Below, piece by piece: positions 42,984 through 52,554 of a DNA stretch of 64,000 bases. Numbering within the stretch: position 1 is the first letter of the stretch; every line of letters begins with the position of its first letter. The DNA is taken from assembly GCF_014295415.1 (NCBI RefSeq), contig NZ_CP052909.1, positions 620,001-684,000 on the forward strand. Reading direction: 5' to 3'. Under the pieces are notes generated by a model. It saw only the letters and a list, made by a program, of their open reading frames with translations. It had not been told where the DNA came from and ran no database searches. This DNA comes from Constantimarinum furrinae (lineage in GTDB: Bacteria; Bacteroidota; Bacteroidia; Flavobacteriales; Flavobacteriaceae). A program made the translations under genes and the position numbers.

Positions 42984-43911
42984 ACCCAAACTTCTGTCGT
43001 TCTACCAGATAGGTAGTAAGTATCTTATTAAAATGCTCCTGTATATTTACCGGAACATATTTTATACGGTATTGTCCGCACTTTACTTTTAATTCGTCAA
43101 AATAATCCTGAACAGCCTGTTCGTAATTATTCTTTATATTATCGGCGTACAAATCTACGTGATCGCCCGTTTCCACGTCCACAAATCGTCTGGGTCTGTT
43201 GCTGAAATCAAATTGCAACTCGGTTTCCTTATCGTAGGTATGAAACAAAACTACTTCGTGCTTGTTGTATTTTAAATGCTGAAGCGCCTCGAACAAAGCC
43301 GATTCCTCGGCATCACTCTGAAACATATCGGTAAACAAAAACACCAGTGAACGGCGTTTCAGTTTTTCGGCTATTAGATGTAAATGCGTATAGGTCTTAG
43401 TGGTAACCTGTTTTCGGTCGGTTCGCAATGCTTCATTCAGTTTGCCCAACAACATTTGATGGTGGCGCTCACTGCCCTTTTCATTGCTGTAAAATTCATA
43501 TACATCACTGTAAATACTCATCCCTACAGCATCACGCTGCCGTTTCAACAAATTCATGATCGCCGCCGCGGCCAATACCGAAAAACCTATCTTGTTTAGA
43601 TTATTTATATTGAATTGCTTCAATTTCGGGTAATGCATAGAACTGCTGTTGTCGAGGATAAGGTGACAGCGTAAATTGGTCTCTTCCTCGTAACGCTTGG
43701 TATAAAGCTTGTCCGTCTTGGCAAACAGCTTCCAGTCGATGTGTTTGGTACTCTCCCCGTTGTTGTAGATCTTGTGCTCGGCAAATTCAGCAGAAAAACC
43801 GTGAAACGGACTCTTATGTAGCCCCGAAATAAACCCCTCGACCACCTGAGTAGCCAGCAACTCCAGATTCTTAAACCCGGTAATTTCGTTTATCTCTTTT
43901 TCAATGTTCAT
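42982..43911 (-). CDS. DUF58 domain protein (MoxR-associated)
   Basis: 309 residues. The DUF58 signature is the central H-I-D-W-K-L-F-A-K-T-D-K-L-Y-T-K-R-Y-E-E-E, followed by a von Willebrand A-like fold with L-I-L-D-N-S-S-S-M (a MIDAS-type D-x-S-x-S variant) and L-V-F-L-F-T-D-M. Cytosolic. DUF58 proteins usually sit beside a MoxR AAA ATPase and membrane VWA proteins. No MoxR gene is visible in this window, so it stands alone or its partner is elsewhere. Confidence 0.92.
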   Translation of the reverse strand: MNIEKEINEITGFKNLELLATQVVEGFISGLHKSPFHGFSAEFAEHKIYNNGESTKHIDWKLFAKTDKLYTKRYEEETNLRCHLILDNSSSMHYPKLKQFNINNLNKIGFSVLAAAAIMNLLKRQRDAVGMSIYSDVYEFYSNEKGSERHHQMLLGKLNEALRTDRKQVTTKTYTHLHLIAEKLKRRSLVFLFTDMFQSDAEESALFEALQHLKYNKHEVVLFHTYDKETELQFDFSNRPRRFVDVETGDHVDLYADNIKNNYEQAVQDYFDELKVKCGQYRIKYVPVNIQEHFNKILTTYLVERQKFG

Positions 43912-44024
43912 TTTTTTGCTTTGAGCGCTTCAATAGATTTATGATGCGTGTGCAGACCTTACTTTAATTATTGTTCTATGCATTGTAGGCTGTAGGCAAA
44001 AATCTAACCATCCAATTATCCCAA

Positions 44025-44087
44025 CTTCCGACTCCCGACTTCACACTTCCGACTTCATACTTCAAACTTCCAACTTCCAACTTCTTA
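44025..44087. repeat. Heptanucleotide array (9 units)
   Basis: CTTCCGA, CTCCCGA, CTTCACA, CTTCCGA, CTTCATA, CTTCAAA, CTTCCAA, CTTCCAA, CTTCTTA, lying 15 bp from the minus-strand ClpP stop. The remainder of 43912-44024 shows nothing I can name. Confidence 0.85.
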
Positions 44088-44102
44088 CGACTCACTCCTA
44101 AT

Positions 44103-44648
44103 CTACTTCGCCACCTCATCTACGATTCCGTATGCAATACTTTCCTCAGCACCCATCCAGTGATCCCGGTTGAAATCTTTCATCACCTTCTCAAATTTCT
44201 GACCGCAATTTTTGGCGAGGATCTTAGCACTCAGTTCTTTCGTCTTTAAGATCTCCTGTGCCGTGATTTCAATATCGCTGGCAGGTCCTCTGGCACCCCC
44301 GCTGGGCTGATGGATCATCACCCGCGCATGGGGCTGAATAAACCGACGTCCCTTTTCTCCGGCCGAAAGCAAAATACTTCCCATAGAAGCTGCCAGACCC
44401 GTGCAAATGGTCGACACCGGACTCTTAATCCCCCGCATCGTATCGTAAATGGAAAAACCGCTGGTGACATAGCCACCCGGACTGTTGATATAGAATTTTA
44501 TTTCCTCATGGTTCAGTGAATCCAGATAATACAGCCGGTCTACCACGTGTTTCGCGCTTTTATCGTCTACCATGCCCCATAAGAACACCTTGCGGTCACT
44601 CAATAACTGATTGTCTATCTGATCCTGAACTTTATTTACTTTTTCCAT
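44103..44648 (-). CDS. clpP: Short ClpP-like protease subunit
   Basis: 181 residues, shorter at the N-terminus than the usual ~195-230. The Ser-His-Asp triad is intact: S88 in G-L-A-A-S-M-G-S, H113 in M-I-H-Q-P-S-G-G, D162 in D-F-N-R-D-H-W-M. The handle and oligomerisation helix motif F-Y-I-N-S-P-G-G is present. The neighbour is thioredoxin rather than clpX, so this looks like a second, stand-alone ClpP paralog; the usual clpP would be elsewhere. Its role and partner ATPase are not visible. Confidence 0.9.
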   Translation of the reverse strand: MEKVNKVQDQIDNQLLSDRKVFLWGMVDDKSAKHVVDRLYYLDSLNHEEIKFYINSPGGYVTSGFSIYDTMRGIKSPVSTICTGLAASMGSILLSAGEKGRRFIQPHARVMIHQPSGGARGPASDIEITAQEILKTKELSAKILAKNCGQKFEKVMKDFNRDHWMGAEESIAYGIVDEVAK

Positions 44649-44712
44649 AAATGATACCCGAAAACCCGGTACGGTTTTAATATGTTACATTCAATTAATT
44701 GTTCTGAAAATT

Positions 44713-44743
44713 AAAAAAGGCCTGGCGATTCGCCAAGCCTTTT
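44713..44743 (-). terminator. Terminator after trxA
   Basis: Twelve-base stem AAAGGCCTGGCG / CGCCAAGCCTTT (one mismatch, loop ATT) between the trxA stop and the ClpP start; on the minus strand it ends in a T tract. Confidence 0.85.
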
Positions 44744-44765
44744 GCATATTTATTTTCGTAAGCCG

Positions 44766-45083
44766 TTATAAAAGCGAATCGATAGCCTCGGCATACACGT
44801 TTTTTGGTGCTACACCAACCTGTCTGCCAACTAATTCTCCTTTGTTAAACACCAATACTGTAGGAATGTTTCTAACACCGTATTTAGCGGCAAACTCCTG
44901 ATTGGCATCTACGTCTACTTTACCAACTACGGCCTTTCCTTCGTAGTCATTACTTATCTCATCTATAATGGGACCTACCATTCTGCAAGGTCCGCACCAC
45001 GCTGCCCAAAAATCAACCAATACCGGTTTATCACTCTTTAATACGGTCTCTTCAAAGGTTGCGTCTGTTATTTCTAAAGCCAT
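44766..45083 (-). CDS. trxA: Thioredoxin
   Basis: 105 residues, the standard size. F-W-A-A-W-C30-G-P-C33-R is the redox site, and N-I-P-T-V near the end gives the cis-Pro loop. Cytosolic disulfide reductase for ribonucleotide reductase, peroxiredoxins and others. A TATTTTTG -7-like box (45107-45114, minus strand) is 24 bp before the start; no clear -33 box at the right spacing. Confidence 0.97.
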   Translation of the reverse strand: MALEITDATFEETVLKSDKPVLVDFWAAWCGPCRMVGPIIDEISNDYEGKAVVGKVDVDANQEFAAKYGVRNIPTVLVFNKGELVGRQVGVAPKNVYAEAIDSLL

Positions 45084-45214
45084 TTTCTTTAATTTTGATT
45101 AATACACAAAAATAGTCAATTTTTACGCCAAACCTTACAGGCTTAACATTAGTTTAGGCAATAGCCCTATCGATGTTTGTTATGCGGGCCCCTCTGTCGT
45201 TATCACGCCATAGC

Positions 45215-45284
45215 GCCGGGCTTTTCGCTCCAATTCCGTTTTGCAAAAGCAAATCCGGGATTTCCACTGCAATCCCTGCCCGGA
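45215..45284 (+). repeat. Dispersed intergenic element, copy B
   Basis: Contains GCCGGGCTTTTCGCTCC, then GGGAT-TTCCAC-TGCAATC-C-CT-GC-CCGG. Shares both blocks with copy C in inverted orientation and the second block with copy A. Confidence 0.65.
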
Positions 45285-45290
45285 GGTTGG

Positions 45291-45314
45291 TTATTGTTAT
45301 TGTTATTGTTATTG
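45291..45314. repeat. Hexanucleotide repeat TTATTG x4
   Basis: Four perfect TTATTG units followed by an A run. A simple sequence repeat prone to slippage. Confidence 0.85.
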
Positions 45315-45402
45315 AAAAAAAAATAGGTAGCAAAGACTCAAAGTTTCAGAGTATCAAAGAAGCAAAGTATAAAACTTAGTATCTTACCAACTCATCAACG
45401 CA

Positions 45403-45451
45403 CTTCTGACTTCTGACTTCTGACTTCTGGCTTCTGGCTTCTGACTTCTGA
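45403..45451. repeat. Heptanucleotide array (7 units)
   Basis: CTTCTGA three times, CTTCTGG twice, CTTCTGA twice. The only long array not adjacent to a stop codon: it lies upstream of the pirin gene. Confidence 0.9.
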
Positions 45452-45501
45452 CTACGCACTACTTCTTACCATACATCAATGCCCGTCAAAACTTTCCTTC
45501 C

Positions 45502-45509
45502 TAACTTTG
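45502..45509 (+). promoter_or_regulatory. -7 box (TAACTTTG) of the pirin gene
   Basis: Exact match to TAnnTTTG, 21 bp before the ATG at 45531. No TTTG is seen at the right spacing upstream. Confidence 0.55.
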
Positions 45510-45530
45510 TTATAATCAAAATCATAACGC

Positions 45531-46409
45531 ATGAACACAAAAAATATAGAACTCGTAGCCGCCCCTCGTCCGCCGCACTTTGTTGGCGACGGATTTAGAG
45601 TGCACAATTTTATCCCCAGCGGATTCCGTCTCGATATGCAACGTATGGATCCGTTTATTTTAATGGATTACAACTCCAAATTCTATTTTCCGCCTTCACA
45701 AAAACCCAAAGGCGTAGGCGTACATCCGCATCGCGGTTTTGAAACCGTGACCATTGCCTACCAAGGCAAAGTAGCCCATCACGACAGCAGTGGCGGTGGC
45801 GGCGTAATTTCTGAAGGCGGGGTACAATGGATGACCGCTGCTTCGGGTGTGCTTCACAAAGAATACCACGAAGAGGAATTCAGTAAAAATGGAGGTGATT
45901 TCCAAATGGTACAGTTGTGGGTAAATCTGCCCGCCAAAGACAAAATGTCCAAACCTAAATATCAGGCACTAAACCACCAGGATCTTGCAAAAGTTTCTCT
46001 GCCCGATAAGGGGGGTGTCGTGGAAGTAATAGCGGGTGAATATCAGGGAACAAAGGGACCGGCATCCACCTTTACCAAAATACACATGATGAATGCCCGA
46101 CTTCAAAAAGGCGGTAAAGCAAATTTCAGTTTTCCGGCCCACTACAATAGTTGTCTCTTAGTCGTGGAAGGCTCGGTTACCGTAAACGATTCCGAAGCAG
46201 TGCCTACAGATCATTTCGTGCTATTTGAAAATGAAGGTGAAGATTTTACAGTGTCCGCTCCTGAAAATGCCGTGGTACTCATCCTAAGCGGCGAACCCAT
46301 CAACGAACCCATCGCAGCCCAAGGGCCTTTCGTAATGAACAGCCGCGAAGAGCTTAACCAGGCTATCGCCGACTATAATATGGGGAAGTTCGGATATCTG
46401 GAAGATTAA
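45531..46409 (+). CDS. Pirin family protein
   Basis: 292 residues, full length for a two-domain cupin of the pirin family. Metal ligands appear as H65-P-H67-R-G-F-E-T and, after G-G-V-Q-W-M-T-A, H109-K-E111. Bacterial pirins bind Fe(II) and some oxidise quercetin (quercetin dioxygenase activity in YhhW); a physiological role is not known. Cytosolic. The C-terminal cupin half is present. Transcribed from its own promoter. Confidence 0.93.
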   Translation: MNTKNIELVAAPRPPHFVGDGFRVHNFIPSGFRLDMQRMDPFILMDYNSKFYFPPSQKPKGVGVHPHRGFETVTIAYQGKVAHHDSSGGGGVISEGGVQWMTAASGVLHKEYHEEEFSKNGGDFQMVQLWVNLPAKDKMSKPKYQALNHQDLAKVSLPDKGGVVEVIAGEYQGTKGPASTFTKIHMMNARLQKGGKANFSFPAHYNSCLLVVEGSVTVNDSEAVPTDHFVLFENEGEDFTVSAPENAVVLILSGEPINEPIAAQGPFVMNSREELNQAIADYNMGKFGYLED

Positions 46410-46529
46410 ATGTAATGACTACCTTTAATAGCTTGTCTGTGAGCACAATGCTCGCAGATAAGCCCCGGTAGCATAAAAAGGAGCTCATTAATAAATAAGT
46501 CTGCTCACTATAAACCAAAATACAGCACC

Positions 46530-47468
46530 ATGAAAAACACATTTCAATTACCACAAATCCCATACGTCGAGAACGAAAAGAGCAAACTCACCCTACACCT
46601 CTTCCTGCAGATTATTGGTAAGATTCGTTTAAAGATGACCCCGCGAAAAAATCACTGGTGGTACATTACATTTTATACCGACAGCCTCGGACTCACAACC
46701 GGTCCCATTTCCTATAATTTGGGGATGGAACGTGTGACCTTTTCCTTTAATTTCCTAAATCACCGTTTCGAAATTATAAATAGCCAAGGGAAACGCCAGT
46801 ATATCGCACTGGAAAACGGACTTACGGTCGCGGATTTCTATTTAAAACTGATGACCATGTTAAAAGACTTAGAGATTGACGTACAGATCCTGGACAAACC
46901 CTATGATCTGGGAATGGATAAACGCTTTTCCGAAATCACCGAATTTCACCACTACAACAAAGAATACAGTCAAAATCTATGGCAGATCCTGTTATGGGTA
47001 GACGATGTCTTTAAAGAGTTCAGCGGTCGCTTTTACGGAAAGACATGTCCGGTTCATTTATACTGGCACTCTATGGACCTTACAGTTACGCGATTTTCGG
47101 GTAAGAAAGCCCCTGCGATGCCAAAAGAAGCCCGAATTTCAGATAAGGATGCCTATACCCATGAATGCATAAGTTTCGGTTTCTGGGCGGGAGATCCGAA
47201 CACCCCCGAAGCTGCTTTTTATTCATATACCTTTCCCTCCCCCGAAGGTATGAAGAATGAAACGCTTCAACCTGCCTCCGCAAACTGGATCGATGCTAAT
47301 GGGAGCGCTATGGCCATACTAACATATAACAAATTATTGCAAGAACAGAACCCCAGAACGGCCTTGCTAAATTTTTTAGAATCTGCTTATCAGGCCGGAG
47401 CCAAGCGCGCAGACTGGAACATCGAAGAACTTACGGTGCCGTCGCTGGAAGTATTAAAGAATACGTAA
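46530..47468 (+). CDS. DUF5996 family protein
   Basis: 312 residues. L-F-L-Q-I-I-G-K-I-R-L, the P-R-K-N-H-W-W-Y-I-T-F-Y and G-L-T-T-G strands, and the H-L-Y-W-H-S-M-D-L-T-V-T-R-F-S-G-K block are the DUF5996 hallmarks. E-C-I-S-F-G-F-W-A-G-D near residue 215 follows. Unknown function; the conserved His/Trp/Asp residues could form a site. Cytosolic, convergent with the Crp-like regulator gene, 24 bp apart. Confidence 0.87.
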   Translation: MKNTFQLPQIPYVENEKSKLTLHLFLQIIGKIRLKMTPRKNHWWYITFYTDSLGLTTGPISYNLGMERVTFSFNFLNHRFEIINSQGKRQYIALENGLTVADFYLKLMTMLKDLEIDVQILDKPYDLGMDKRFSEITEFHHYNKEYSQNLWQILLWVDDVFKEFSGRFYGKTCPVHLYWHSMDLTVTRFSGKKAPAMPKEARISDKDAYTHECISFGFWAGDPNTPEAAFYSYTFPSPEGMKNETLQPASANWIDANGSAMAILTYNKLLQEQNPRTALLNFLESAYQAGAKRADWNIEELTVPSLEVLKNT

Positions 47469-47492
47469 AAAAAAGGACGGGCAGTCACCTCA

Positions 47493-48107
47493 TCAAGAAG
47501 GTTTAAAATTCTTATCGGCAAGCTCTTTTCGTACTCTGCTTAAACTTTCGGGAGTAATGCCCAAATAGGAGGCGATCATCCATTGTGGAACACGTAACAA
47601 CAGATCGGGATATTGTGTTATGAAACTGAGATAACGTTGTTCGGCCGTCGCTCCCAATAACAAATTGATGCGCTTTTGTAAATTGCGAATGTGGTTATGC
47701 AACAGGGTCTTGTTGTACTGCCGAAACGCCGCACTTAAATCGGATGCCTTATCGATGGCAGCATCGGGTACAAAGACCACTTCGCTGTCTTCCACGGCTT
47801 CTATAAAAAAGTAGGCCGGATCGCTAAAATAAATACTCCCCCGGTCTCCGGTAAACCAGTTCTCCGGTGCAAACTGCACAATATGTTCCTTCCCTGCCTC
47901 ATCCAACGTATAGGTACGCAGCAAACCTTTTTCCACAAAGATACTGGCATCACAAACCTCCCCCTCGCGCAATAAAAGATCTCCCTTTTTATAGTTGCCG
48001 GCTGTCACCAAAGGCATTACATGCTCCACCTCCTCCAGTCGCATCCCGGCCTTTTGAGTGAGGTAAGTGGTGAGGGGTTGGTAAGGCATATTGTTTAAAT
48101 CAACCAT
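47493..48107 (-). CDS. Crp/Fnr-family regulator
   Basis: 204 residues. The N-terminal cyclic-nucleotide-binding jelly roll (G-N-Y-K-K-G-D-L-L-L-R-E-G-E-V-C-D) lacks the R-S-A-like phosphate cassette of true CRP, so its ligand may differ. The C-terminal helix-turn-helix has V-P-Q-W-M-I-A-S-Y-L-G-I-T-P-E-S-L-S-R-V-R. Its start overlaps the dnaE stop by one base, so both are probably made from one transcript, though no functional link is evident. Confidence 0.9.
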   Translation of the reverse strand: MVDLNNMPYQPLTTYLTQKAGMRLEEVEHVMPLVTAGNYKKGDLLLREGEVCDASIFVEKGLLRTYTLDEAGKEHIVQFAPENWFTGDRGSIYFSDPAYFFIEAVEDSEVVFVPDAAIDKASDLSAAFRQYNKTLLHNHIRNLQKRINLLLGATAEQRYLSFITQYPDLLLRVPQWMIASYLGITPESLSRVRKELADKNFKPS

Positions 48108-51100
48108 TAATTCAACCTATACCGCACTTGCTCCTTTTCCAGTTCGTCCAACAGTTCTCTGCTTATGGCGACTTTGTGCTTGCGGCTGGGCATATTCAGT
48201 TTTAGTTTGTTTTCCACCTCGTAGACCACAAAATGCAACTGCTTATCACCCTTATGCATTTTAAAAAGATCCTTCAGATGTTTTATACGGTCTTCCTTTA
48301 CCTGATCTATGGGCAATTGTATGGTCAGTTTTTTCGCCTGCTTATCCATCACATCATGCAACATTTGCATGCTGTTGTACTGCAATCGCGGCTCGCCCTT
48401 TTTTCCGGTATCCCGGTTTACCCAGCCTTCTTTTACAAATACCCTTCCGTAGATAAAGGAATTGGGCACCAGAAAATGACGAAACTTTAAATATTCCTCT
48501 CCGAAGATCTTAAACTCATAACTGTCTTCGTAATCCTCCACCGTAAAGATCGCCCAACCCTTTCCGGCCTTGCTCTCTCTATGCTGAACATCACTAACGA
48601 TCCCGCCAAAACACAACTCTTTGTTTACAAAATCCTCCAGATGATTAAAATCGGATACCCTACAATTGGTAAAACTCTTCATTTCTATCTTAAAGTCATC
48701 CAAAGGATGCCCCGAAATATAGATCCCAACCACTTCTTTTTCCTGTTTCAGTTTTTTCATGGTTCCCCATTCCTCACAAGGCGGAACTTCGGGTTCGGGG
48801 ATTTGCACTTCACTGGCATCCCCAAATAAGCTTACCTGCGAAGAGTTCTGAGTTTCCTGATACTTGGCAGCATACCGCAATACTTTTTCTATAAACATCA
48901 CGCCGTCCCCGTCGTCGTGAAGGTACTGTGCTCTGTGCGTGTCGAAACTGTCGAAACCTCCCGCCAGCGCCAGGTTTTCAAAAGCTTTTTTGTTGGCTGC
49001 CCGCAGATCGATACGCTTCGAGAGATCGAAGACGCTCTTGTATTTGCCGTCCTTTCGGTTCTCTACGATGGTAGCCACTGCATTTCCGCCCACGCCCTTT
49101 ACGGCGCCCATCCCAAAACGTATGGCTCCTTGATCGTTTACCGTAAACTTATAAAAGGATTCATTTACATCGGGACCAAGAACTTCCAATCCCATACGCT
49201 TACACTCTTCCATAAAGAAGGTCACCTGCTTGATGTCACTCATATTATTGGAAAGCACCGCAGCCATATATTCGGCCGGATAATGTGCTTTTAGATAGGC
49301 GGTCTGATAAGCGATCCAGGCGTAGCAGGTAGAGTGGGATTTATTAAAGGCATAACTCGCAAAAGCTTCCCAGTCTTTCCAGATCTTTTCGAGTTTTTCG
49401 GGGTCGTGACCCTTTACAGCTGCCTGCTCGATGAATTTGGGTTTCATCTTATCCAGCACCGCTTTTTGCTTTTTCCCCATCGCCTTCCGAAGTACATCTG
49501 CCTCACCCTTGGTAAAATCGGCAAGAGACTGGGACAGCAACATCACCTGCTCCTGATAGACCGTAATTCCGTAAGTTTCCTTTAAATATTCCTCCATAGC
49601 GGGGAGGTCGTATGTAATTTCTTCTTCCCCGTGCTTTCTGCGAATAAAACTCGGGATATATTCCATTGGTCCGGGGCGATACAGGGCATTCATGGCAATA
49701 AGATCGGCAAAGACCGTCGGTTTCAGGTCTTTCATGTGCTTTTGCATCCCCGCACTTTCGTACTGAAATATCCCTACCGTTTCACCTCGTTGAAAGAGTT
49801 CGTACGTCTTCTCATCATCCAATGGAAAGGCATCGGGATCCAGATCGATATTGTGTTTGTGCTTAACGATCTTCACGGTATCCTTGATAAGGGTAAGGGT
49901 TTTAAGGCCGAGAAAATCCATTTTTAAAAGTCCGGCGCTTTCCACCACCGAGTTATCAAACTGGGTGACATACAAGTCACTGTCTTTGGCCGTGGCTACC
50001 GGAACGAAATTTGTAATATCATCGGGGGTAATGATCACTCCACAGGCGTGAATCCCGGTATTTCGCACCGACCCTTCCAGCACTTTTGCTTGTTTAATGG
50101 TTTCGGCTTCCAGGTCGTCTCCTTCCGAGAGGTTGAGCAATTCGTTCACCTTCGGCAACTCATCACTTCTGAATTTACTCCGCAACTCACTGTCACTCAA
50201 TCCGAAGATCTTGTTCAGTTTGGTCATGTTGGGAATAAGCTTTGCGATTCGATCGGCCTGATTTAACGGCAAATCCAGCACCCGAGCCGTATCCCTGATA
50301 GAAGATTTTGCGGCCATGGTACCGTATGTGATGATCTGTGCTACCTGATTGCTGCCGTACTTTTCGATCACGTAATCCATGACCTTACTCCGACCTTCAT
50401 CATCAAAATCGATATCGATATCGGGCATGCTTACACGATCCGGATTTAAAAAGCGCTCAAAAAGGAGGTCGTACTCAATGGGGTCGATATTGGTGATCCA
50501 GAGACAATAGGCCACCGCACTTCCTGCGGCCGAACCTCGCCCCGGACCTACCGAAACGCCCATTTTACGGGCTTCAGCTATAAAATCCTGAACGATAAGA
50601 AAGTATCCGGGGTATCCGGTATTGGCTATGACTTCCAGCTCAAAATCCAGACGTTGTTTTATTTCCTCGGTGATCTCACCATAACGCTTTTTGGCACCTT
50701 CATAAGTGAGGTGTCTTAGGTATGCATTCTCTCCGCGTTTGCCTCCATCGGCATCTTCCAGATGAAGAAATTCCTTGGGAATGGCAAAGTTGGGAAGCAG
50801 TACATCGCGCGCCAGTGAAAAGGATTCGATCTTTCCGATCACTTCCGAAATATTTTCAATGGCCTCAGGAAGATCACTGAACAATTCCTTCATTTCCTCC
50901 TGCGACTTAAAGTAGTATTCCGAATTAGGAAGACCATAGCGATAGCCTCTTCCTCGCCCAATAGGAGTAGCCTGCTTTTCTCCATCCTTTACACAGAGGA
51001 GAATATCGTGTGCGTTGGCGTTTTCCTTATTGATGTAATAGGTGTTGTTACAGGCCACAAGTTTAACCTCGTGTTTTCTTGCGAGTTCTATCAATACCTC

Positions 51101-52456
51101 ATTCACCCGGCGTTCATCCTCCTGATCGTGGCGCATGATCTCCATATAGAGATCGTCACCAAATTGTTCTTTCCACCAGATCAAAGCCTCTTCGGCCTGC
51201 GCTTCACCAATATTGAGGACCTTCCCGGGCACTTCCCCGTATAAACTTCCGGTGAGTACAATGATGTTACTTTTATACTGTTCTATAATCTTTTTGTCAA
51301 TCCGTGGCACATAATAAAAGCCTTCGGTATAGGCAATGGAAGCCATTTTGGCAAGGTTGTGATACCCTTCTTTGTTCTTTGCCAGCAAAACGATTTGGTA
51401 ACCGTTGTCCTTATGGGATTTGTTAAGATGATCCTCACATACGAAGAATTCGCAACCTACGATAGCTTTGAGCTCCTTTCCCTTGTCTTCTTCTGAAAGG
51501 CCTTGATTATAGGTGTTCACCGCCCGCACAAAATGAAAGGCTCCCATCATATTTCCGCTGTCGGTAAGTGCAACGGCCGGCATATTATCGGCTACAGCGG
51601 CATTCACCAGGTCCATGGTGCTAGAGGTGGACTGAAGTATGGAAAACTGCGAATGGTTGTGAAGATGCGCAAAAGGCAGGTCTTCGAGCGTGGCAATATT
51701 TTCTTTTATTTCTTCGGAAGAGATCTCCTGTGTTTCGGATGCCGCTTCCATAGCTTTCCGGATCTTCTCTGAAGCCTTTTGAAGGTTAATGTGTTTTAAA
51801 CCGAGTAATTCTATAGGCTGCGGATTGGCCTCTGAAAATTCATTGAAATAATCGGGTTGTACATCCAGTTCTTCCTCAGTAAATATTTGTCGACGAACCA
51901 ATTCCAGAAAACAACGGGTCGTTGCTTCTACATCGGCGGTTGCATTGTGGGCTTCGGCGAAGGGCTCGTCGAAAAGGAATTCGTGCAGTTCGGTAAGTGT
52001 GGGCAATTTAAATTTTCCTCCTCTACCTCCCGGGATCTGACAGAGTTGAGCGGTCGTTTCGGTACAGGTATCAAGAACAGGAAGCTTGGGCAAGGGATCT
52101 TTGAGTCCAAGTCGGTGAAACTCGGCCCCCATGATGTTGATATCGAAGCCAAGATTTTGTCCTACGATAAATTTCGTTTTAGAGAGCACTTCAGAAAACT
52201 TCCGGAGCACTTCGGCAAGAGGTTCACCTTCTTTTTTAGCCAGCTCGGTGGAAATACCATGGATCTTTTCGGCGTCAAAAGGAATATTATAATCGTCGGG
52301 GATTACCAAAAAATCCTGATGTTCCACCATATTTCCCATGGCATCGTGCAACTGCCAGGCGATCTGTACGCAACGTGGCCAGTTATCGCTATCGGTAACC
52401 GGGGCATCCCAGCGTTTGGGGAGTCCGGTGGTTTCGGTATCAAAAATCAGGTACAT
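48107..52456 (-). CDS. dnaE: DNA polymerase III alpha subunit with N-terminal exonuclease domain
   Basis: 1449 residues. Residues 1 to about 190 are a DEDD exonuclease (F-D-T-E-T-T-G-L, F-D-I-N near residue 105, H-N-A-T-A-D near 165). The PHP domain starts near 264 with H-L-H-N-H-S-Q-F. The polymerase catalytic aspartates are in P-D-I-D-I-D-F-D near 677-685, and an OB-fold lies near 1285 (C-F-G-G-I-V-S-D-V). The replicative polymerase. An N-terminal proofreading domain in alpha is known in this group; in E. coli this activity is the separate epsilon protein. No plausible shorter start. Confidence 0.95.
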   Translation of the reverse strand: MYLIFDTETTGLPKRWDAPVTDSDNWPRCVQIAWQLHDAMGNMVEHQDFLVIPDDYNIPFDAEKIHGISTELAKKEGEPLAEVLRKFSEVLSKTKFIVGQNLGFDINIMGAEFHRLGLKDPLPKLPVLDTCTETTAQLCQIPGGRGGKFKLPTLTELHEFLFDEPFAEAHNATADVEATTRCFLELVRRQIFTEEELDVQPDYFNEFSEANPQPIELLGLKHINLQKASEKIRKAMEAASETQEISSEEIKENIATLEDLPFAHLHNHSQFSILQSTSSTMDLVNAAVADNMPAVALTDSGNMMGAFHFVRAVNTYNQGLSEEDKGKELKAIVGCEFFVCEDHLNKSHKDNGYQIVLLAKNKEGYHNLAKMASIAYTEGFYYVPRIDKKIIEQYKSNIIVLTGSLYGEVPGKVLNIGEAQAEEALIWWKEQFGDDLYMEIMRHDQEDERRVNEVLIELARKHEVKLVACNNTYYINKENANAHDILLCVKDGEKQATPIGRGRGYRYGLPNSEYYFKSQEEMKELFSDLPEAIENISEVIGKIESFSLARDVLLPNFAIPKEFLHLEDADGGKRGENAYLRHLTYEGAKKRYGEITEEIKQRLDFELEVIANTGYPGYFLIVQDFIAEARKMGVSVGPGRGSAAGSAVAYCLWITNIDPIEYDLLFERFLNPDRVSMPDIDIDFDDEGRSKVMDYVIEKYGSNQVAQIITYGTMAAKSSIRDTARVLDLPLNQADRIAKLIPNMTKLNKIFGLSDSELRSKFRSDELPKVNELLNLSEGDDLEAETIKQAKVLEGSVRNTGIHACGVIITPDDITNFVPVATAKDSDLYVTQFDNSVVESAGLLKMDFLGLKTLTLIKDTVKIVKHKHNIDLDPDAFPLDDEKTYELFQRGETVGIFQYESAGMQKHMKDLKPTVFADLIAMNALYRPGPMEYIPSFIRRKHGEEEITYDLPAMEEYLKETYGITVYQEQVMLLSQSLADFTKGEADVLRKAMGKKQKAVLDKMKPKFIEQAAVKGHDPEKLEKIWKDWEAFASYAFNKSHSTCYAWIAYQTAYLKAHYPAEYMAAVLSNNMSDIKQVTFFMEECKRMGLEVLGPDVNESFYKFTVNDQGAIRFGMGAVKGVGGNAVATIVENRKDGKYKSVFDLSKRIDLRAANKKAFENLALAGGFDSFDTHRAQYLHDDGDGVMFIEKVLRYAAKYQETQNSSQVSLFGDASEVQIPEPEVPPCEEWGTMKKLKQEKEVVGIYISGHPLDDFKIEMKSFTNCRVSDFNHLEDFVNKELCFGGIVSDVQHRESKAGKGWAIFTVEDYEDSYEFKIFGEEYLKFRHFLVPNSFIYGRVFVKEGWVNRDTGKKGEPRLQYNSMQMLHDVMDKQAKKLTIQLPIDQVKEDRIKHLKDLFKMHKGDKQLHFVVYEVENKLKLNMPSRKHKVAISRELLDELEKEQVRYRLN

Positions 52457-52554
52457 GGGCTCGGTTTCAGAGGATTCTTCAGCAAAAAGTAAAAGTAAAA
52501 AAACAGCCGTACAAGCGGAAGTAAAGTTGTAAACAGTTATCGCTTTTTATAAAC

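Larger units (their letters stand above)
45084..45530. other. Intergenic region packed with three kinds of repeat
   Basis: No gene is supported in 447 bp. It holds dispersed element copy B (45215-45284), four TTATTG hexamers (45291-45314), a seven-unit heptad array (45403-45451) and the promoter of the pirin gene (TAACTTTG at 45502-45509). Confidence 0.7.

Noticed and set aside
51857-52492. 211-codon plus-strand frame opposite dnaE.
   Set aside because: The minus strand has clear exonuclease motifs; the plus frame shows no domain.
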